From CAZCAC01 sp964496575 (GTDB lineage: Bacteria; Planctomycetota; UBA1135; GCA-002686595), in contig CAZCAC010000065.1 in NCBI GenBank assembly GCA_964496575.1, positions 1-48,796 of the forward strand: a stretch of 48,796 nt of DNA. Direction: 5' to 3'. Each line of letters opens with the position of its first letter. Position 1 is the stretch's first letter. Shown one piece after another: positions 32,169-40,730 of this stretch. The notes beneath the pieces were generated by a model, which was not told the origin of the DNA, ran no database searches, and saw only the letters and a program-made list of their open reading frames with translations. The position numbers and the translations under genes were made by a program.

Positions 32169-34528
32169 CGCGAGAGCTTTCCGATCGCCTTCGCAAGCTT
32201 GCGGCGGTACTCGTACAAGGGTCGTGGATCTCGCGTGAACTCGGTGCGCGACTCGCAGATCCCTGAAGGGATCACCAGCAACTCCGCGGCGCGCTTCACG
32301 TCAGCGTCGTCCTGGCGCCCGGCTTCTTGCGCCTCTCGAACCAGGTGCCGCAAGCGGAAGAAGTACTCGTAGTCCTCGATCCCTTCGCGAAGGAGCTCCC
32401 AGCGAATCGAATCGACCGGGCCGTCCAGTACGGGACCGCCCTCGGGGCTCCGACACGCCTCCGGCGGGTAGACGAAGCGGCCGTCGCCGTTGCCCCAGTA
32501 ACCGATGTAGCCCGCGGGGCGGCTGTAGCCGTGGACGTAGGCCATCGGGTCGACGTAGGGATCCTGCCGCGCGGGCGGCGGGAAGGCGCACTGACTCGTC
32601 CAGTGCGTCGTCGTCCAGACGAGCAGACCCTCGACACCGTACTTCCAGCTCAGCCACGGCCACAGCCGCATGTTCACCGCGGGGTGGTCGAGGAAGAGCG
32701 TCGTGTAGTCGCCCTTGGGACCGGTGCAGACGTACCACCAGACCTCCTCGCCTTCGCGCTGTCGGTCGGAGCAGCTCCGCGGATCGTAGTGGTGCAGCAC
32801 CGGGCACCAGAGATCGACCGCGCCGAAGAGCTCCGATTCGGGCTGCTCGGTCAGCATGCGACGGATGCCGGGCGCGTGACGGTGCACGGCCTCCATCCCC
32901 TCTCGGACGAAGTCGTAGTCCTTCGGCTCGGGCTCGTCGAACCAGTAGAGATAGGCCTTCTCCAGCCAGCCCTTCTCGCGGAGGTGCGCTTCGACCTGAC
33001 CGACGTATTCACCGAAGAGGCGTTCGTAGCCCTCGGTGCCGATCTCGTGCGAGCCGATCGCGCCCGGAGTACGCGAGTGAAAAGTGCCCGAACCCATGCC
33101 GAGGAGGCGCAGGCGGAAGCCGATGAAGCCGAGCTCGTCGAGGTAGCGCTCCGCCGCACGATCGAAATCGCTCCAGTCGATGGTGACGGTGTTCTCTCCG
33201 ACCTCGACCCTCGGTGGGTCGAGGGCCATCGGGTCGTAGGGAGAGATGCGGTGCGCGGCGAAGTTCTCGTAATAGCGCTCGAGTACCACCCGCAGTTGCT
33301 CGTCGTTCTCGAGGCGGTGGAAGCGGCGGATCACCCACGGGTCGAGCCCGAAGGCGGAGGCGAGGTGAGTCTCCTGCGGTATGGAGAAGCCAAAAACGCG
33401 AACCACCAGCGGGACGAATTCCGAGAGCCCATCCGCCTCGATGTGCAGATAACCGAGGTGCGGCCCGGGCAAGGCGCTCTCGGGAACGCGCACGCGGATC
33501 CAGATCGGCTGATTCTGCCCGGCGGCGAGGTCGAGCGGTTCGTGCAGCGGCGGGAGCGGATCCGGCCACCAGCCGCGGCAGCCGACCTCGTCGGTCGGTC
33601 GGGTCACCTCGACGTACTCGACACGCAGCAGTTCGATGGCGCTCGCGGGCATGCGCCGTCCTTCTGCCGACACCTTCGTCTCCGCTCGGTAGCGGACGAA
33701 GAGCCCTTCGGTCGGCAGGAGATCGGCGGGGACGGTGAAGCTCCCGCTCCCCACCCGGTCGAGCTCGCCGACCGTTCTCCACTCGTGGTCGTCGACCGAG
33801 ACCTCCACCAGGCAGCGGCCACCCACGTGGTAGCCGACGTTCACGCCGATGCGTCCACTCGCCAGCCGGTGTTCGGGGAAGGCGAAGTGGTAGGTGATCG
33901 AGCTCCCCGGCGAGAAGACCAGACGATGAGAATTGAAGCCGCAGCGGACCTCGTGCAGTCGCGGAGAGTAGTTCGAGCCTTCTTTCTCGAACGCCGACGC
34001 GAAGGAATACACACCGCCCTCGATCCGTTCGCCGATGCCCAACCGGTGGGGGCCGACGCTGCGGTCGACGGCAACTTCAGGCCGCAGCGATACGTCATCG
34101 AACCAGATCTTCCCGCGGCAATGCCACTGCCCCAGCCGCAGCTCGACTCCGCGGGTGTCGTCCGGTGCGCGAAAGACGAAACTGTGCTGACGCCACTCCG
34201 GCCCGGCCTGGAAGTCACGGTTGTTGGTGGTCGGCCCGGCGATGGCGCAGCCGCCGTTCCCTTCACCGCGCAGCAGAAAGCTGAGGCGGTACAGCTGCTT
34301 CGGCCGCAGCGTGTAGCCGGTGTGATACCAGGCGCTCGAGTCCTCCCCATTCCCCTCCACGCCGATCGCATGGCCGCGACTCGAGTCAACCTCGTCGATC
34401 GAGCCGTTTCCGCGCAGTGTCCAGTCCGCGGAACCGTGCTCGAACCTCTGGAAGTAGGATTGGCCCTCCTGACCGTGAACGGCGATCGAGAGCAAGACCA
34501 GGAACAGGAATCGCAGGGTAGTCTTCAT
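32165..34528 (-). CDS. Secreted DUF4091 glycoside-hydrolase-like protein
   Basis: This 787-residue protein has a signal peptide (LRFLFLVLLSIAVHGQ). Residues ~20-150 are a carbohydrate-binding-like jelly roll. A second beta-rich region (~160-310) and a short fibronectin-like segment (~320-390) precede a TIM-barrel-like catalytic part (~395-700) with YWFDEPEPKDYDF and VWWYVCTGPKGD. The C-terminus (ILEGIEDYEYFF-like LLREGIEDYEYFFRLR) is the DUF4091 hallmark. The Asp-Glu in FDEP is the likely catalytic pair region. It probably attacks plant or algal polysaccharide outside the cell. A lipoprotein gene lies 81 bases upstream on the same strand. Confidence 0.83.
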   Translation of the reverse strand: MKTTLRFLFLVLLSIAVHGQEGQSYFQRFEHGSADWTLRGNGSIDEVDSSRGHAIGVEGNGEDSSAWYHTGYTLRPKQLYRLSFLLRGEGNGGCAIAGPTTNNRDFQAGPEWRQHSFVFRAPDDTRGVELRLGQWHCRGKIWFDDVSLRPEVAVDRSVGPHRLGIGERIEGGVYSFASAFEKEGSNYSPRLHEVRCGFNSHRLVFSPGSSITYHFAFPEHRLASGRIGVNVGYHVGGRCLVEVSVDDHEWRTVGELDRVGSGSFTVPADLLPTEGLFVRYRAETKVSAEGRRMPASAIELLRVEYVEVTRPTDEVGCRGWWPDPLPPLHEPLDLAAGQNQPIWIRVRVPESALPGPHLGYLHIEADGLSEFVPLVVRVFGFSIPQETHLASAFGLDPWVIRRFHRLENDEQLRVVLERYYENFAAHRISPYDPMALDPPRVEVGENTVTIDWSDFDRAAERYLDELGFIGFRLRLLGMGSGTFHSRTPGAIGSHEIGTEGYERLFGEYVGQVEAHLREKGWLEKAYLYWFDEPEPKDYDFVREGMEAVHRHAPGIRRMLTEQPESELFGAVDLWCPVLHHYDPRSCSDRQREGEEVWWYVCTGPKGDYTTLFLDHPAVNMRLWPWLSWKYGVEGLLVWTTTHWTSQCAFPPPARQDPYVDPMAYVHGYSRPAGYIGYWGNGDGRFVYPPEACRSPEGGPVLDGPVDSIRWELLREGIEDYEYFFRLRHLVREAQEAGRQDDADVKRAAELLVIPSGICESRTEFTRDPRPLYEYRRKLAKAIGKLSR

Positions 34529-34609
34529 CGAGGTTTCCTGGCCTGATTCAGGGATTGGGAGAGGCGACGAAGAGCGGGCGCACGCGCTGAATCTGGCGCC
34601 GCCCCGAGC

Positions 34610-35629
34610 TCACGGGCTGAAGTAGAGCAGCAACCAGAAGCGCCCGTTCTCGTCGACCTCCTCGATCGTCTTCGGGTCTCCCCACCGCACCGAGGTGGCG
34701 TAGCGGAGCTCCAGTCCCTCAGCGCCCATCCACGGACCGAACATGTTCGTGGAATACTGGTACCGCCGGTTCGTCGGGTCACGAGGCAGTGGTGCCTCCT
34801 GGAGCTCGAAGAGGACGTCCTCGAGCGTGCGGCGCACCTCGTCGGGGGCGCCCAGTGGAAGGATGGCGCGGACTCGACCGGTGCGGATCCCGGCGCACAA
34901 CAAAGCGGCATCGTCGTCCGATTCCGCCCAAGCGGCTCGAGCCGCCCGAGCCTCGACGGCGAGCTCGCGCAACACCTGCACGATCGTCTCGGAGGTCGCC
35001 TCGCGGATCGAGAGGCCGTTTCCTTGCCCCTCCGGGGACGGCGTGACCACGGCGTAGCGGATCTCCTCGCCGGCGAGCGGCAGGATGACGAACTCGGCCA
35101 CCGCCAGCACCGACAGCTCCCGTCCGACTTCGCTCGCGATGGCGTCAGTCATGAATCTCGACCGGGTACCCATGTGCTCGTACCAGGCGTCCCGCAGCTT
35201 CGCTTCCAGCTGCCCGACCGACTCGAGCCCGTACGGCTCGATCCGCGTCTTGACCAGGTGAACGCTGGCCCGTGGATACGCCCGACTCACCCCGGCGCTG
35301 ATCTCGGAGGCGCGCTCGCGCAGCTCGGGCCCCGGATCGGGGGGCAGGATCACCACCACGCCTTCCAGCTCCACGCTGCCGGCCATCCGCCAGTCACCGG
35401 TGTGGGGCATGGTGAAGACGTGCCCTTCCGACAGCATGCGCAACCCCTCGCTGAGCTGCGTCGTTCGGCGAAAGGCGTTTCCATACTCGTCCACCGGCCA
35501 GATCAGGAGGTTGTCGCCAGGGACATCCAGATTGGAGCCGTAGATGAAGTGCGCCTCCCCTTCGAACGGCAGGTAGCAGCCCGTGCAGAGGAGCGTGGCG
35601 GCGGCGACGATGGGGAGAGCGACTCTCAT
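34610..35629 (-). CDS. Putative lipoprotein of unknown function
   Basis: This 339-residue protein starts at ATG 35629, eight bases after AGGAGG, and has a lipoprotein-type signal ending CTGC with Cys18 as the likely lipidated residue. The mature part is mixed alpha/beta with no domain I recognise; notable stretches are VVILPPDPGPELRERASEI, LPLAGEEIRYAVVTPSPEG and a C-terminal TIEEVDENGRFWLLLYFSP. It lies upstream of the DUF4091 gene and could be in the same unit. Probably anchored to a membrane facing the periplasm. Confidence 0.72.
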   Translation of the reverse strand: MRVALPIVAAATLLCTGCYLPFEGEAHFIYGSNLDVPGDNLLIWPVDEYGNAFRRTTQLSEGLRMLSEGHVFTMPHTGDWRMAGSVELEGVVVILPPDPGPELRERASEISAGVSRAYPRASVHLVKTRIEPYGLESVGQLEAKLRDAWYEHMGTRSRFMTDAIASEVGRELSVLAVAEFVILPLAGEEIRYAVVTPSPEGQGNGLSIREATSETIVQVLRELAVEARAARAAWAESDDDAALLCAGIRTGRVRAILPLGAPDEVRRTLEDVLFELQEAPLPRDPTNRRYQYSTNMFGPWMGAEGLELRYATSVRWGDPKTIEEVDENGRFWLLLYFSP

Positions 35630-35815
35630 GGTTCGAGCCTCCTGGGTTGTCAGTGGGACCGGCGAGCGATTGTAGTGGAAGGGCCCCCCGGACACACGGC
35701 CACCAGAAGAGAAGCCGCGGCGAACCCCGGTCCGGTCCCGCGCTCGCCCGAAGGCTCGCGTGGGAACGGGCTGAGATCCGCCGCGGCTCGCAGGATCAGA
35801 GTCCTGGCTCGCGGT

Positions 35816-37348
35816 TCACTTCACGGGCGGGTCGCAGGTGCAGGGGCCGTTGTCGGGCCCGTCGAAGACCTCGATCGCCTCGGGGTGCACGATCGGCGGG
35901 TTGTTGGGGCCGATCCCCGTGCGGTAGGCGAGGTGAATCACACCATCGGCGTCGTCACCAGTCGCCAGGCACTTGTCCACGCCGGGCAGGAAGATTCCGC
36001 CGTTGCGGGCGTCGAGCGAAATCCAGCCACCGAGGCCGTCGGGATCGGTGCCGTCGGCGAGGATCCGTCCGCGGACGTCGATCACATCGTCGTCGGTCCC
36101 GCAGGCGGCGATGTCGACACTTCCGGCCGCTTCGCCTTCGACCGTGATGTAGGTCAAGATGCCCTTCATGTCGAAGCGGTCACCGGCGGAGCAGGTGATC
36201 GAACCACCCTGGAATCCCTCGGGCAGGTCGAAACCACCGCACTCGATGCCGGCGATGAAGTCCATGCAGATGTCGTCCTCGGCGCACAGCCTGATGTTCC
36301 CACCACGCAGGTCGCCGTAGGAGCGGATCACGGACCGGTCGTCCATGTAGATCGAACCGCAGCTCCACACCGTGATGTCGGGGCCGGTGTCCGGCAAGAA
36401 CCAGGAGTAGTTGAGGATCTTGCCCTCGCCACTCAGCATCACGTCACCCCAGACGATGAACTCGGCGCTCGGCACGTCGACCAGGATCTTGCCCCAGCCT
36501 TCGATCACCAGCCCGTCGAGCTCCAGGACGCCGTTCGCCACTCCGTCGTTGTCGGTGGCGCTTCCGTCCAGATCGGAGAAGTTCACCACGCTGTCGACCA
36601 CCAGCGGATCGCCTTCGAAGCAGACGTCCTCCTGGCAGACGATGTAGGCCACCTTCAGGCAGAGGAAAGCCTCGAAGTCCATGAGCTGCTCGGTCGAGTC
36701 GCAGCCACCGCTGATGGCCAGCGGGTTGCCGAGGTGAGAAAGCTCGAGGGTATCGCCGGGGAACTGAGCCACCATGCTGTCCAGAGCCGGGCCGGGCCCG
36801 ACGAGCTGGAGGTCGATGTCCCAGTTGCCCAGGGGCAGGGTGTGGAACGTGAATCCGGACAAGCCGGCGTAGTCCACCGTGCCGTCGAACCAGGCCAGGG
36901 GCCACGCGCCGGCCATCCAGGGAGTCAGGTCACCGAAGATGGTCGGGCCATCCTTGACCGCGATCTCTCCCTGGCCTTCGTAGTACACCCACTGGAAGCA
37001 GGGCGCTTGTGGGTTCATGTTCTCGACGCCCCACGACCCGAGGATCCCCATGCAGCCCTCGAGGACGGCCCCGACCAGGGTCTCGCCGGGCCCGAGCTCC
37101 ACCTTGGGAAGCAAGAGGGTGTCCGTTCCACCGTCGGCAGAGTCCCAGGGCAGAGCCGTGGGCCCGAATCCGACCATTTCGAACCGGACGTCGACCTCGC
37201 CGTCACAATCGACATTGCTGCGATCGATGTCCTCGGTCGAGACCGCGTTGCCGCTCGTCGCTCCTCCCCGGGATGCTTGTTGGGATATCGCCGTCCCGGT
37301 AAAGAGGAGAGCAGAGAGTCCCAGAGACACAAGCATTGTGCGCTTCAT
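35816..37348 (-). CDS. Secreted Cys-rich beta protein, function unknown
   Basis: This 510-residue protein has a clear signal peptide (LVSLGLSALLFTGTAIS, cleavage near 22) and a ribosome site GAAGGAG before ATG 37348. The mature protein is acidic, Gly/Asp-rich and contains ~17 cysteines, suggesting extracellular disulfides. The first half (LLLPKVELGPGETLVGAVLEG) recalls choice-of-anchor type beta-sandwich domains, and the second half, with GKILVDVPSAEFIVWGDVMLSG and IDVRGRILADG, looks like a right-handed beta-helix. I cannot assign a function. It is divergent from the histidine kinase across a 783-base gap. Confidence 0.7.
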   Translation of the reverse strand: MKRTMLVSLGLSALLFTGTAISQQASRGGATSGNAVSTEDIDRSNVDCDGEVDVRFEMVGFGPTALPWDSADGGTDTLLLPKVELGPGETLVGAVLEGCMGILGSWGVENMNPQAPCFQWVYYEGQGEIAVKDGPTIFGDLTPWMAGAWPLAWFDGTVDYAGLSGFTFHTLPLGNWDIDLQLVGPGPALDSMVAQFPGDTLELSHLGNPLAISGGCDSTEQLMDFEAFLCLKVAYIVCQEDVCFEGDPLVVDSVVNFSDLDGSATDNDGVANGVLELDGLVIEGWGKILVDVPSAEFIVWGDVMLSGEGKILNYSWFLPDTGPDITVWSCGSIYMDDRSVIRSYGDLRGGNIRLCAEDDICMDFIAGIECGGFDLPEGFQGGSITCSAGDRFDMKGILTYITVEGEAAGSVDIAACGTDDDVIDVRGRILADGTDPDGLGGWISLDARNGGIFLPGVDKCLATGDDADGVIHLAYRTGIGPNNPPIVHPEAIEVFDGPDNGPCTCDPPVK

Positions 37349-38131
37349 TCAATCACTCCTTCAGTCTGGCGGCCCCTTTCGAGGCCGGTCCCGGCCCGAT
37401 CCGCAGTCACCGAGATCGATGACAGACGCCAATGGCGATGAATGCGGCCTGGCCCATGCTCTCTAATTGGTAGACAGTCTATACTCGTTTTCTGGGGCCA
37501 GCGCGCTCACTGGACCAGTTCTTGAACGGATTGGTCCGCAGCGGCTGCCGCTCGAATCAGGGCGGCCGGATAGTATCCCACAGCGCATAGGATGTTGCAT
37601 ATTGGGGGCCGCGCTTGGATTCCCCAGGCGAAGATGGAGAGCCCGCCCCGGGGGCCGGCCAAGGCCGGTTATTCCCTCAATTCCGGCCTTTCGAAGGCAC
37701 TGATCGGTTTCAGACCGTGCACCGTCGGGACGGTGGGACGGCCTGGGGTCCACTCCCGGGCCAGGCTCCGATCGCGCCCCTGCGAGTGGGAAGTCGTGTC
37801 CTTCCGGTCCCCGCCCGGTGGGCTCGAGGAGCTCCTTCGACCCGGTGTGGATTACACGCTCCAGCGATTCGGAGATTGGGTTAAGGGTACGGAGTCGGCC
37901 CCAACGATAACGCCCTCTAACGCCGCGCCGTCCCCCGCGCGGCTCTGGACCCTCTGAGCGGAGGCATCTGACCGTTCCCCCAAGCCACCGGTCACCTTTC
38001 ACAATCGCCCTCCGGATCCCCATGAATCGATCGCGATCCCGCGCGGTCACCACCCGTTCGATCCGCCTGCCCACCGCACGGCGTGCCATCCCTGCGTTCC
38101 GCACCGAAACGTGGGAAGGGGGGAGATCGGG
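37349..38131. other. 783-base divergent intergenic region
   Basis: No open frame here has convincing codon bias; those present are overlapping shadows on both strands. The 37440-37600 part is less GC-rich than its surroundings and is the likeliest place for the promoter of the secreted protein on the minus strand. The kinase ribosome site (GGGGGGAG) is near 38118-38125. I see no structured RNA I recognise, but the length is exceptional for this window. Confidence 0.55.
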
Positions 38132-40504
38132 ATGAGCGCCTCATCCAGATGGGCGACCCCCCGGGTCACGGCCCTGATTCTCGTCGGTCTGGCCGGTCTC
38201 ACCGGAGCACTGGTCAGTACCGCGCTGGACGGGTGGGAATGGGGCGCGGCTGCCGGGTACCTCTTCGCCGGATGTCTGGTGGTCTGGCTCGTGTACCTGG
38301 TCCTCGAACGGCTGGAGCGGCGGGCCGGACGGGAGCGGATCGGACGTCGGGACGCGGAGGAGAGCCTGCTCGAGTCGGAGCGCAAGTTCCGGACCCTGTT
38401 CGAATCGTCCGGTGATGCGGTCATGTGGCTGGACGAGTCGGGCTTCGTGGGCCAGAACGGCGCGACGTTGCGGGTCTTCGGGTGCGAGACCGCTTCGCAG
38501 TTCCTCGGACGACACCCGTCGGACTTCTCTCCTCCGACCCAACCGGGGGGAGAGGATTCCAGACAGCTGGCGCAGGAGCACATCACCAGGGCCCTGCAGG
38601 AAGGGAGCCACGGTTTCGAGTGGCAGCATCGGCGGTTCGATGGCAGTGAGTTCCCGGCCCACGTGCTCCTCAGCGCCATGGAGATCGATGGGCGCAAGAT
38701 GGTGCAGGCTCTCGTCCGCGACATCACCAAGCAGAAGATCAACGAGGCGGAGCTGCAGCGCTACCGCAATCAACTCGAAGAGCTGGTCGTGCAGCGCACC
38801 GAAGAGGTCCGCAAGATCAACGTGAAGCTCAGGAAGGAGATCGTCGAGCGGAAGCGCATCGAAGAAGCTCTTCGAGAGGCGATGCTGAAGGCCGAGGCGG
38901 GGAGCCGAGCCAAGAGCGAGTTCCTGGCCAACATGAGCCACGAGATTCGCACGCCCCTGAACGGCATGATCGGGATGACGAGCCTGCTGTCCGGCTCGAA
39001 TCTGCCGGCCGAGCCGGCAGCGTACGTCGAGACGGTGCGTGCCTGCGGCTCCCAGCTGCTCCGCCTGGTCAACGACATCCTCGACTTCTCCAAGATCGAA
39101 GCAGGGAAGCTGGACCTGGAGGTCCTGGAGATCGACTTCTGCGGGGTCGTCGAGGAAGCGGTGGACACCGTCGCGATCGGTGCCGAGGCGAAGGGTGTGG
39201 AGCTCCTGTGCTGGGTGGACCCAGCGATTCCCGATCACCTGCACGGCGACCCCGCTCGAATCCGACAGGTGCTGAACAACCTCCTCTCCAACGCCGTAAA
39301 GTTCACGGCCAGCGGGTCGGTGAGCGTTCAGGCGACGGTGCCGGAGTCTTCCGAGCATCAGGTGGTCGTCAAGGTGGTTGTCACGGACACCGGCGTGGGC
39401 ATTCCCGAGGAGCGCCTGGGCTCGATCTTCGAATCGTTCACCCAGGCGGACGGCTCGACCACTCGCAAGTACGGGGGAACCGGCCTGGGCCTGACGATCT
39501 CGAATCGCCTGATCCAGATGATGAACGGGGTGATCGAGGTCGACAGCGAAGTCGGTCGCGGCTCGGCCTTTTCCTTCACCGTGCCGCTGGCGCGATCCTC
39601 GAGTGAGGACCGCGCTGCACCGGATCCCGCGCCGATTGGAGCACCGCCCGACGAGGTGCCTGTCCTGGTGGCGGGCGGCAGCGCTGCTGGTCGGGAGATC
39701 GTGCTGCGGACACTTGCCGGGGCCGGTTTCTCCGGGCGGGAGGCGGACACGGTCGAGGCGGCCACGCGAGCCCTTTCTTCCGCCGTCGCGGGCGACGATC
39801 CCTTTCAGATCGTGATCCTGGACGCCGGCCCCTGGAGCTCCGGTGCGAAGGAGCTAGGGGAGCGCATTCGAGACGACGAGAGCCTCGGCGCTCCGGCGCT
39901 CGTGTTGCTCACCCCGATCGACAACCAGGCCGGAGCCGAGGACGTGTCCACCATCGCCGTGCACGCAACCCTGGCCAAGCCGGTCAAGCGCTCGCTGCTG
40001 CTCGATAGCCTGCATCGGATTGCGAAGGGCGACGTGGTACCCGTCGAGGGCACGGAGCCGTCGAGTGAGTCGGAGGCCGCCGCTTCCGAGGCGCCGCCGG
40101 ATTCGCTGCGCATCCTCCTGGTCGAGGACAACCAGGTGAACCAGAAGGTCGCCTTGCGGATGCTGGAGAAGCACCTCGGACTCAGCGCCGATGTCGCCCA
40201 GAACGGACTGGAGGCGCTGGAGGCGCTCACCCACCTGGACTACGACCTGGTCCTGATGGACTGCCAGATGCCGCAGATGGACGGCTACGAGGCCACGAAC
40301 CGCATTCGTTGCCAGAGCTCGAGCGTTCGCAACCACGACATTCCGATCATCGCCATGACGGCGAACGCGATGGAGGGCGATCGGGAGAGGTGCATGGAAG
40401 CGGGCATGAACGGATACGTGAGCAAGCCCATCCACATCGATCACCTGGGCGAGGCGATCCGGGAGTGCGTATCCGGCGAGTGCTCGCCGGATCTCGAGGG
40501 TTGA
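38132..40504 (+). CDS. Hybrid sensor histidine kinase with PAS, pseudo-receiver and receiver
   Basis: This 790-residue membrane kinase has two helices (~12-32 and 40-60), a PAS domain (~82-200), a coiled coil (~200-255), a HisKA domain with phospho-acceptor His270 (SHEIRTPLNG) and a HATPase_c domain (N box NNLLSNAVKF near 382-391, G boxes DTGVGIP and GGTGLGL). A degenerate receiver follows (~508-625): it keeps Asp564 and Lys616 but lacks the acidic pair. The final receiver (~658-780) is intact, with LLVEDNQVNQ, Asp710 (VLMDCQMPQMDG) and Lys of SKPI. The layout matches BarA-like hybrid kinases without an Hpt domain. ATG 38132 follows a GGGGGGAG site. No response regulator is adjacent, so an Hpt protein elsewhere is probable. 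Confidence 0.93.
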   Translation: MSASSRWATPRVTALILVGLAGLTGALVSTALDGWEWGAAAGYLFAGCLVVWLVYLVLERLERRAGRERIGRRDAEESLLESERKFRTLFESSGDAVMWLDESGFVGQNGATLRVFGCETASQFLGRHPSDFSPPTQPGGEDSRQLAQEHITRALQEGSHGFEWQHRRFDGSEFPAHVLLSAMEIDGRKMVQALVRDITKQKINEAELQRYRNQLEELVVQRTEEVRKINVKLRKEIVERKRIEEALREAMLKAEAGSRAKSEFLANMSHEIRTPLNGMIGMTSLLSGSNLPAEPAAYVETVRACGSQLLRLVNDILDFSKIEAGKLDLEVLEIDFCGVVEEAVDTVAIGAEAKGVELLCWVDPAIPDHLHGDPARIRQVLNNLLSNAVKFTASGSVSVQATVPESSEHQVVVKVVVTDTGVGIPEERLGSIFESFTQADGSTTRKYGGTGLGLTISNRLIQMMNGVIEVDSEVGRGSAFSFTVPLARSSSEDRAAPDPAPIGAPPDEVPVLVAGGSAAGREIVLRTLAGAGFSGREADTVEAATRALSSAVAGDDPFQIVILDAGPWSSGAKELGERIRDDESLGAPALVLLTPIDNQAGAEDVSTIAVHATLAKPVKRSLLLDSLHRIAKGDVVPVEGTEPSSESEAAASEAPPDSLRILLVEDNQVNQKVALRMLEKHLGLSADVAQNGLEALEALTHLDYDLVLMDCQMPQMDGYEATNRIRCQSSSVRNHDIPIIAMTANAMEGDRERCMEAGMNGYVSKPIHIDHLGEAIRECVSGECSPDLEG

Positions 40505-40730
40505 ACCGCTAGCCGGGATCGCGTCATCGCGCCCGCGGCCTGGTGTTACGCCCCATCGTTCAGAAAGGGGTGAGTCGGGAGAGGGTGAGACCGTGTTTCC
40601 CGATCGAAGCTCATCGCCCTTACCTCGTGGGCCCCTGCTATCCTGCCTTTCAAGTGGACGATGCCGTGATCGGCGCACGAACGAGCGACCGATCCCCGAA
40701 AGCCGGGTCATGAAACAAGGAGTGATCATC

